Shown piece after piece: positions 42,033 through 48,706 of a DNA stretch of 64,000 bases. The notes under the pieces were generated by a model. That model was given only the letters and a program-made list of their open reading frames with translations. It was not told the DNA's origin and did no database searches. Position 1 is the first letter of the stretch; every line of letters starts with the position of its first letter. Source of the DNA: Deltaproteobacteria bacterium (lineage in GTDB: Bacteria; Myxococcota; JADLHZ01). Location: the NCBI GenBank assembly GCA_020848545.1, contig JADLHZ010000025.1, positions 81,145-145,144 of the forward strand, read 5' to 3'. A program made the translations under genes and the position numbers.

Positions 42033-44354
42033 ATGACAGATCGCGCGCGCACCAATGCGACCAATGCGACCAATGCGACCAATGCGAACGACGACGCCGA
42101 TGAGCTCGCCCGTGAGCCCGCCGCCGCGCCGCTTCCCGAGCGCGGCCTGTTTCGCCCAAAGGGCTTGCTGGGACGGGCGCCGAAGCCGCGTTGGCCGGCC
42201 GTGCAACGCATGGCGATCACGCTCCTGCGTAGCGTCGCCGCGGCGTTCTCGCGCACCGCGGCCGGAATGCTCGCGTTTCTTGCTGTCCTTTATATGGCCC
42301 TCTCCGGCAGGCTGCGCTCGCCACTTCCGAGCGAAGCGCTGATCGTCTTCGCCGGTGTGTGGTTTGCGCTGCTCTGGCGCACCTTTGCCATCTACGCCGC
42401 GGCCATCGAGCGCGGCGCTCTTTCCAGGGAACGCGCCTTCACCCGCAGCGCGCAGCTCGAGCTCGGGCTCCTGTTCATCGCCGCGACGGCGAGCCTCACC
42501 GCGACCCTCGGCGGCTACGGCGGCCCGCTCTATCCTTTGTTCTACGCGCTCGTCGCGTACTTCGCGGTGTTCCTCCCGTGGCAAGAGGCGTCAGCGCTCT
42601 TTCTGCTGATGATCGGGCTCGAAGCGGCGCACACCTTCGTCGCGGGGGGCGGGCGGGTCGAGACCTTCGCCTCGCACGCGACCTTCAACGCCTTCTTCGC
42701 GGTGCTCTACGCGGTGTTTCTGCGCGGCGACATCGCCCAGCGCCGCTTCCAAGTCCGCTCCAGCGTGACGCGCGAGCTCGACGCCGTGTTCGAAGACGCC
42801 CGTGAGTATCGCTTGGTCGGCGCGCTGCACGTGCATGACGAAGGCATCAGCGAAAAGCGGCGCATCTTGGGCTCGGTGTCGGCGGTGCGGGAAGCCCTCT
42901 TCAACCTGCTCGTCGTCGGCGAGAAGGCGCTGCGCCCGCGCAACCTCGCGGTCTTCGTGCTCGATCCCGCCGGCGCGCTCTTACACATGAAGGAAGTTCG
43001 GGGCTTCGGCGAAACGCTCGCCAAAGATCCGGTGCCGGCCAAAGAAGGCGTCTTCGGCGGCATTCTGACGAAGAAGGCGCCGCTGTGCTTGACGCGCCTC
43101 CACGCGTACCGCGGGCTCGCGTACTACGCGCCGGGCGAGATCGCCGCCGACGCCGTCACCGACTTCATGGGCGTGCCGATCTTCGAAGGCGAAGGCGGCC
43201 ACAACGATCGGCACGTGCGCGGGGTCATCGTCTGCGATCGCACCGACGGCGACGCGTTCTTGCCGCAAGAGCTCGACTTGCTCGAGGCGCTCGCCCGCGA
43301 GGTGGCGCGGACGCTCGAGGTCGAGCGGCTCTTCGCGCAGATGGATCGCGAGCGCCGCGGCCGCGAGAAGTTCTTCAAGGCGAGCGCCGCGTTTGCGTCG
43401 ACGCGAACGATCGAAGACGTGGCCGAAGCGGCGATGGCGTCGGCGAGCTCGCTGTGTGAGCCGGCGATCATGTGCCTGACGACGTGCAACGCCGATCAAA
43501 GCGAGCACGCGGTGCGCGCCGTTCGCGGCAAGCTCGCGGACTCGGTGACGCCGGGCGCGCTGCTCCGCGATTCGAGCGCGCTCGTGGCGACGGCGCTGAA
43601 GACGAAGAGCGTGCTGCCGTTGCCCGGCGTGCCGATCGGCGAGCACAGCCTGTTCGGCAAAGAGATCGCCACGTCCGGGCTCAGCGCCGCGCGGGTCTTC
43701 CCCTTGTTCGCGCAAGCGGAGCCCATCGGTTGCTGGGTCGTCGGGCTGAAAAAGGGCCCCTTCGCCGCGAACGTCGAAGGCATGTTGCATGCGCTCTCGC
43801 AGCAGGTCGCGACCAGCCTCGCCAACGCCAAGATGAACGAGGCGATGGAGAAGATGGCGACGACCGACGCGTTGACGGGTCTCTGCAACCGGCGCTTCTT
43901 CAACCAGGTGTTCGCCGAGCGCCTCGGGCTCGCCGAGCGCTACGGCCGAAAGCTCAGCGTCGTGCTCTGCGACATCGACCACTTCAAGCACGTCAACGAC
44001 ACCTACGGTCACCCGACCGGCGACGCGGTGTTGAAGGTCATCTCGAAGCTCTTGGCCCAAGAAGCGCGCAAGGCCGACGTCGTCGGGCGGCTCGGCGGCG
44101 AGGAGTTCTGCGTCTTGATGTCCGAAACCGACGGCGTCGGGGCCAAGCTGACGGCGGAGCGCATGCGCGAGCGGATCATGCGTGAGACCATTTTGACGGA
44201 GCACGGCAAGCTCAAAGTGACGCTCTCGCTCGGCATCGCCACCTTCCCAGATGACGCGCCCTCGGCCGACCTCTTGATCTCGCGGGCGGATGAGGCTCTT
44301 TATAGGGCCAAGCACGGGGGACGCAATCGCAGCGTCGCCTACGGAGTCAGATGA
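42033..44354 (+). CDS. Membrane diguanylate cyclase with two GAF-like domains
   Basis: 773 residues from ATG 42033 (the 5-nt gap to ftsB favours it). A low-complexity NATNATNATNAN stretch is followed by about six helices (60-230), then two GAF-like regions (about 290-430, 450-600) and a GGDEF domain. The catalytic loop is RLGGEEF (about 687-693), an active GGEEF form, with an inhibitory RxxD site (RKAD) five residues upstream; DIDHFKHVNDTYGH holds metal-binding Asp residues. It should make c-di-GMP with product inhibition, linking division genes to c-di-GMP signalling. The ATG of phoH overlaps its stop. Confidence 0.9.
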   Translation: MTDRARTNATNATNATNANDDADELAREPAAAPLPERGLFRPKGLLGRAPKPRWPAVQRMAITLLRSVAAAFSRTAAGMLAFLAVLYMALSGRLRSPLPSEALIVFAGVWFALLWRTFAIYAAAIERGALSRERAFTRSAQLELGLLFIAATASLTATLGGYGGPLYPLFYALVAYFAVFLPWQEASALFLLMIGLEAAHTFVAGGGRVETFASHATFNAFFAVLYAVFLRGDIAQRRFQVRSSVTRELDAVFEDAREYRLVGALHVHDEGISEKRRILGSVSAVREALFNLLVVGEKALRPRNLAVFVLDPAGALLHMKEVRGFGETLAKDPVPAKEGVFGGILTKKAPLCLTRLHAYRGLAYYAPGEIAADAVTDFMGVPIFEGEGGHNDRHVRGVIVCDRTDGDAFLPQELDLLEALAREVARTLEVERLFAQMDRERRGREKFFKASAAFASTRTIEDVAEAAMASASSLCEPAIMCLTTCNADQSEHAVRAVRGKLADSVTPGALLRDSSALVATALKTKSVLPLPGVPIGEHSLFGKEIATSGLSAARVFPLFAQAEPIGCWVVGLKKGPFAANVEGMLHALSQQVATSLANAKMNEAMEKMATTDALTGLCNRRFFNQVFAERLGLAERYGRKLSVVLCDIDHFKHVNDTYGHPTGDAVLKVISKLLAQEARKADVVGRLGGEEFCVLMSETDGVGAKLTAERMRERIMRETILTEHGKLKVTLSLGIATFPDDAPSADLLISRADEALYRAKHGGRNRSVAYGVR
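42051..42086 (+). repeat. Four perfect 9-bp tandem repeats (ACCAATGCG) inside the cyclase gene
   Basis: Copies at 42051, 42060, 42069 and 42078 encode the Asn-Ala-Thr repeat near the N-terminus. The unit is a multiple of three, so changes in copy number keep the frame. Confidence 0.9.
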
Positions 44355-45664
44355 AAAAGACTTACGTTCTGGATACGAACGTCCTCCTGCACGATCCACA
44401 GTCGCTCTTCGCGTTCGAAGACAACGACGTCGTGATCCCGATCTACGTGATCGAGGAAGTGGATACGTTCAAGAAGGACATGTCCGAGCTCGGCAGGAAC
44501 GCGCGGCAAGTGGCGCGCCACCTCGATGCGATGCGCGAGCAAGGCAAGCTCTCCGAAGGCGTCGCCAACGAGACGGGCGGCCGCTTGTTCGTGGCCTATA
44601 CGAGCCGCGAGCTGCAGCGGGAGTTCTTCGCCGACGGTCACATGGCCGACAACCGCATCTTGGCGACCGCACTCGAGGTGCAGACCAAGAACAAAGATCG
44701 GCCGACGATCTTCGTGACCAAGGACATCGCGCTGCGTATCCGCGCCGACGCCCTCGGCATGAAGGTCGAGGACTACGAAGCCGACAAGATGGACAGCTCC
44801 GAGCACTACTCGGGCATCATCGAGGTCGATACCGAGGGCGATCAGATCGACGCGTTCTACCGGGACGGCTTCGTCAACCTGTGGAACGCCGAGTGGAGCC
44901 CGAACCAGTTCGTGATCATCAGGAATCGCGACAACGCGAGCCACACGGCGCTCGGCAAGGTCGCGTGGGATCAGAAGCGGGTCGAGCCGATCATGCGCCT
45001 GAAGGACGGCATGTGGGGCATTCGCCCGCGCAACAAGGAGCAGTCGTTCGCCTGCGACTTGCTGATGAACGACGACATCAAGCTCGTCACGCTGATCGGC
45101 CGCGCGGGTACGGGCAAGACGCTGCTCGCGGTCGCCGCCGGCCTACAGAAGGTGACGGAAGAGAACTCGTTCCAGAAGCTGCTCGTGTCGCGCCCGGTGA
45201 TGCCGCTCGGCAAAGACATCGGCTTTTTGCCGGGCGACGTCGAAGAGAAGATGTCGCCGTGGATGCAGCCGATCTACGACAACGTCGAGTTTCTGATGGG
45301 CCTCTCGCAGCGCGACAAGAAGTCCGGGCGCGGCCACCACGAGCTCATCGACATGGGCATCATCGAGATCGAGCCGCTGACGTACATCCGTGGCCGCTCG
45401 ATCCCGAACCAGTTCATGATCGTCGACGAGGCGCAGAACCTGACGCCCCACGAAGTGAAGACCATCCTCACGCGCGCCGGCGACAACACGAAGATCGTGC
45501 TCGCGGGCGACCCATACCAGATCGACAACCCGTACGTCGACGCGACGAACAACGGGCTCGTCTACGTCATGAACCACTTCCGCACGCAGCGGATCGCCGG
45601 GCACGTGACGCTGTCGAAGGGTGAGCGCTCGGATCTCGCCGAGCTCGCCGCGAACATTCTCTGA
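44351..45664 (+). CDS. PIN-domain plus PhoH-type ATPase
   Basis: 437 residues. The N-terminal PIN nuclease-like domain (about 1-150) keeps the acidic residues in YVLDTNVLLHDPQS, VIEEVDTFKKD, GHMADNRILA and FVTKDIALRIRAD. The C-terminal PhoH domain has Walker A GRAGTGKTLLAVAAGL (about 250-265) and Walker B MIVDEAQNLTPHEVK (about 356-370), with VSRPVMPLGKDIGFLPG and TKIVLAGDPYQID. PIN-PhoH proteins act as ATP-driven RNA helicase/nucleases in RNA processing. The gene overlaps the cyclase gene (ATGA at 44351-44354) and ends the ftsB operon. Confidence 0.92.
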   Translation: MKKTYVLDTNVLLHDPQSLFAFEDNDVVIPIYVIEEVDTFKKDMSELGRNARQVARHLDAMREQGKLSEGVANETGGRLFVAYTSRELQREFFADGHMADNRILATALEVQTKNKDRPTIFVTKDIALRIRADALGMKVEDYEADKMDSSEHYSGIIEVDTEGDQIDAFYRDGFVNLWNAEWSPNQFVIIRNRDNASHTALGKVAWDQKRVEPIMRLKDGMWGIRPRNKEQSFACDLLMNDDIKLVTLIGRAGTGKTLLAVAAGLQKVTEENSFQKLLVSRPVMPLGKDIGFLPGDVEEKMSPWMQPIYDNVEFLMGLSQRDKKSGRGHHELIDMGIIEIEPLTYIRGRSIPNQFMIVDEAQNLTPHEVKTILTRAGDNTKIVLAGDPYQIDNPYVDATNNGLVYVMNHFRTQRIAGHVTLSKGERSDLAELAANIL

Positions 45665-45687
45665 GTCTCACACGCGTCGACGGTGCT

Positions 45688-46186
45688 TCACGGCGGGCTC
45701 ACGTACAAGACGCCGAGGCACATCTCGTCGGTCGTGCCTTCGCCCCACTCGACGTCGCGCGCCACGAGCTGCTCGCCGTCATAGATCGCCTGGTTCGCTT
45801 GGCTGTTGTCCCAGTGGCACTCGAGCTTCACCGTGTCGCCGATCGGCAGCTTCACAGGCTTGTCGAAGCGATAGCTGCCTTGCCAATGAAAGTCCCAGGC
45901 GTCGATCGCCAACAAGCAGCGATCGCCGCTGCTGCCGTCGAGGCTGATGCGCCCGCGCGTGCCGAGGTTGTGCATGTGCAGGCCGGCGCTGTGGATCAAG
46001 ATGCCGTTGCTGTAAGCGGCGCCCAAGAAGGGCGCGAGCAACGCGGTGTTGACGCTGAAGCTGTGCGTCGCGTCGGCGTCTCCCGCAGCGATCTTCATGC
46101 CGCCTTCTTGCAGCCACGCGGGGTTCGCGAAGGGGACCGGAAGGCGAGCAAGCGACGACGAAGAGCAGCACCCACGCAGCTTTCAT
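45688..46186 (-). pseudogene. Copper type II monooxygenase C-terminal-domain-like lipoprotein, frameshifted
   Basis: ATG 46186 starts a clear lipoprotein signal (MKAAWVLLFVVACSPSGP), but that frame then turns Arg-rich. One base later, FANPAWLQEGGMKIAAG begins a well-conserved domain that reads to 45688. Dropping one C from a four-base run (GGGG on the plus strand, 46132-46135) joins them. The domain has the CuM-site HxH in SAGLHMHNLGTRGR, DAWDFHWQGSYRF and LECHWDNSQANQ, ending WGEGTTDEMCLGVLY with the Met-ligand region. This is the C-terminal half of PHM-type enzymes without the N-terminal half. It follows the terpenoid-synthase-like gene by 13 nt, with no clear Shine-Dalgarno sequence. Confidence 0.6.
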
Positions 46187-46199
46187 GGGCTGCACTTTC

Positions 46200-47252
46200 T
46201 CACGCCGCGGTCCCTTTGACCATCGCCTGCATGACTTCGTGCGCCATCAGCCGATACGCCTCGCGCGCGAAGTCGACGAACGCGGCGCTGCCGAAGCCCG
46301 AGCGCTCGGCCAAACCTTCGAGCCCGTTCAAGGTGGCGACGAACTGCTCGCGCACGGTGGCCAGCGTCCACGTGCCCGACAGCACGGGCGTCGCGCGGGC
46401 TTCCTTGCGATCCTTCTCCTCGTCGATCCAATCGTCGAGCATCTGCACGAAGAGCGACACGTCGTACATCCACTCGCGGGCGCCCGGCGCTGCTTGCCGG
46501 TGCACGGGAAAAATGAGGCCGTCGATGGTGCCGAGCACGCCGGCCATGCGCCACGCGAGGCCGCTCGGATCGGGCACGCCGGTCATCGCCTTCACCTCGC
46601 TCGCCGCCCACTCGCGCACGCGCTCGATGACGCCGCCGAACGCTTCTGCATCGGCGGGCATGACGCCTTCGCCCATGGCGACTTTCAGCGCGCGCACGAG
46701 GCGGAGCGGCGGATCGCTTGGCTCGTACGTGCCGTCGAGCACGCCGTGAACGCGCCGCTCTCGTTCGGCTGGCGCGACGTCATCCATGCAGTGATCGAAG
46801 ACGTGATCGACGGTGGCGATGAACATCCCCGTGATGACGATGCGCCGTCGCGTCGCCTGCGGCAGCAGATGAAAGAGCGCGCGGACGAGCACCGCCGCGA
46901 GCTTGGCGATCGCGCGCCGATCGAGGCCGAGCAAGCGGACGGGGCTCGCGATCATCGCCGTCGCGCGCGGCCATCGCGACGAGCAGATGAGCACCGTGTA
47001 CGGCGCTGTCGCGTAGAGCTTGCACGTCAGAAACTCGAGCTTGTTGCCGGCCGGGATCGTTTGCAGCTCCGGCCAATGCGCGCGCACGAGCGGCATGACG
47101 TGCGCTTCGTAGCTCGTCCGCACCAGGGCGCGAATCGCCTCGGTGAAGGCGCCCATCTCCGGGTCGGGCGCGCCGATGAGCTCGTGCAACGCGCTGAAGC
47201 GCTCGGCATCGGTGAGCGCTTGAGTGGGCAGGGGCGGCGCCGGCATGTCCAT
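46200..47252 (-). CDS. Class I terpenoid-synthase-fold-like protein
   Basis: 350 residues from ATG 47252 (upstream in-frame starts to 47381 would add non-conserved sequence). It is helical throughout, with two acidic helices: ATVDHVFDHCMDDVAP (about 195-210) and LFVQMLDDWIDEEKDRKEAR (about 292-311), in the places where class I isoprenoid synthases carry DDxxD-type metal motifs. Spacing and lack of a signal peptide fit a cytoplasmic isoprenoid-handling enzyme such as DUF2600/YtpB-like or squalene-synthase-like proteins, but neither motif is canonical. The copper-monooxygenase-like gene directly downstream might act on its product (inference). Confidence 0.6.
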   Translation of the reverse strand: MDMPAPPLPTQALTDAERFSALHELIGAPDPEMGAFTEAIRALVRTSYEAHVMPLVRAHWPELQTIPAGNKLEFLTCKLYATAPYTVLICSSRWPRATAMIASPVRLLGLDRRAIAKLAAVLVRALFHLLPQATRRRIVITGMFIATVDHVFDHCMDDVAPAERERRVHGVLDGTYEPSDPPLRLVRALKVAMGEGVMPADAEAFGGVIERVREWAASEVKAMTGVPDPSGLAWRMAGVLGTIDGLIFPVHRQAAPGAREWMYDVSLFVQMLDDWIDEEKDRKEARATPVLSGTWTLATVREQFVATLNGLEGLAERSGFGSAAFVDFAREAYRLMAHEVMQAMVKGTAA

Positions 47253-47459
47253 CCCAGGTGCCCTAGCAAGTCGCGCTGGGTAAATCACCTGACGCGGCGC
47301 GGCGTTAGTGTCTCCACATGACGGCTTGATGACCCCTCGCGTCGTCCCGCGTGAGTCAATCATTGGCAAAGCGCGTCCCATAGCGGTAAAACCTCTTTCT
47401 AAGGCCGAGGCGAAGCCCTATCGTTTTCTAAGACCTCTTTCGCGGGAGCCGACCACAGG

Positions 47460-48692
47460 ATGAAGCAGCTCGTGACCCAGTTCGGCGCGACAATCAGGGG
47501 GTGGCAGCGCCATTCGACGCGCCGTCACACCGTCGCGATCGTGGCTGCGTTGCTCTTCAACCTGTCGCTGCTCGGGCTCATCGCGATCAGCTTTGCGCCG
47601 CCGGATCAAAAGGCGGGAAAACGCGTTGCCACGCGGCAGTTCTCCAAGTCGGATTTTCAGAAGAACCGCCAAGCGCTGACGCCCGAGCAGTTGAAGCGGC
47701 GCCAAGAGCTGCAAAAAGAGCTCGCCGAAAAGAAGAAGGAAGAAGAGAAGAAGAAGGACCAAGAGGAGCTCGCCAAGCTCGATAACGCGCAGATCGTCGA
47801 TCTGCCGGCGTCGCCCGACCAGAGCGCGCCGAAGAACGCGAAGTTCCTCTCCGAGTTCAACACGAACACGAAGAAAGAGACGAAGAGCCGGCACCGGACG
47901 AGCGACTACAAGCGGGCGACCAACGAAGTGACCGGCCTCGTGCAGCAGCCGAACCCGATGCAAGGCGACGCGGCGGCGGCGGCGCAGAAGGATCAGGCTG
48001 CGGTCCCGAAGAAGAACGCGAAGAAGGCCGAGCAAGCGGCGATGGAAGTGCCGACGGTCGAGAAGCGCGATCGGCTGGAGCTCTCGATCGACAACGCGAT
48101 CGGCATGTTTCACAACAAGCAGTCGAGCGAAGAGGCGAAGGGCAACTCGAACCGCCTCCTGATCAAGCCAGGCGAGGCCGAGCAAGCCGAGCAAGAAGGG
48201 AAGGAAGAGTCGAAGGCGGCCAAGATCAACTCGCCGAAGGATTTGATCCCGAGCGTCGGCGTCCTCGCGAAGATCGCCGGCGCGCCCGCGAACGACTTCT
48301 TGCCAGACGACATCGCCGACGGTGAAGGCACGTTCCTGAACAGCCGCGAGTTCAAGTTCGCGCCCTTCTTCAACCGCCTGAAGCAGTCGGTGAGCCAGCA
48401 CTGGAAGCCGTTGAATGAATTTCGCCGCCGCGATCCGTCGGGCAACATCTACGGCTACCAGAGCCGCGTCACGATCGTCAGCGTGCGCTTGAACGAGAGC
48501 GGCGAGGTGACCAACGTCGAGGTCGCCCGCTCATCCGGCGTCGACTTCTTGGACAAGGAAGCGATCAGCGCGTTCAAGCGGGCGCAGCCCTTTCCGAACC
48601 CGCCGAAGCAGCTGATGAAGGACGGCCAGACGGAGTTCACCTTCGGCTTTCATATCGAGTTCAATGCCAAGAACTTCGGCTTCGACTTCTAG
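47460..48692 (+). CDS. TonB/TolA-like protein with long charged linker
   Basis: 410 residues. A 22-residue basic cytoplasmic N-terminus precedes one helix (TVAIVAALLFNLSLLGLIAI, about 24-43). A long Lys/Glu/Gln-rich linker follows (LKRRQELQKELAEKKKEEEK; Ala-rich patches), as in TolA. From about 300 there is a TonB-C-like domain: FAPFFNRLKQSVSQHWKPLN, RVTIVSVRLNESGEVTNVEV, SSGVDFLDKEAISAFKRAQP, ending in FGFHIEF. It should transmit inner-membrane energy or link to the outer membrane; no exbBD or tolQR is adjacent. The 207-bp region upstream (47253-47459) holds two copies of ACCTCTTTC and no recognised promoter. Confidence 0.8.
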   Translation: MKQLVTQFGATIRGWQRHSTRRHTVAIVAALLFNLSLLGLIAISFAPPDQKAGKRVATRQFSKSDFQKNRQALTPEQLKRRQELQKELAEKKKEEEKKKDQEELAKLDNAQIVDLPASPDQSAPKNAKFLSEFNTNTKKETKSRHRTSDYKRATNEVTGLVQQPNPMQGDAAAAAQKDQAAVPKKNAKKAEQAAMEVPTVEKRDRLELSIDNAIGMFHNKQSSEEAKGNSNRLLIKPGEAEQAEQEGKEESKAAKINSPKDLIPSVGVLAKIAGAPANDFLPDDIADGEGTFLNSREFKFAPFFNRLKQSVSQHWKPLNEFRRRDPSGNIYGYQSRVTIVSVRLNESGEVTNVEVARSSGVDFLDKEAISAFKRAQPFPNPPKQLMKDGQTEFTFGFHIEFNAKNFGFDF

Positions 48693-48706
48693 CCGGCATG
48701 CCGTGA

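Noticed and set aside
44290..45624. 444-residue plus-strand frame inside the PhoH gene
   Set aside because: Frame shadow with Arg/Gly/Ala-rich sequence; the PIN-PhoH frame carries all motifs.
48693..48706. Palindrome CGGCATGCCG between convergent genes as a terminator
   Set aside because: Only a 10-bp stemless palindrome with no T-run; insufficient for a terminator call.
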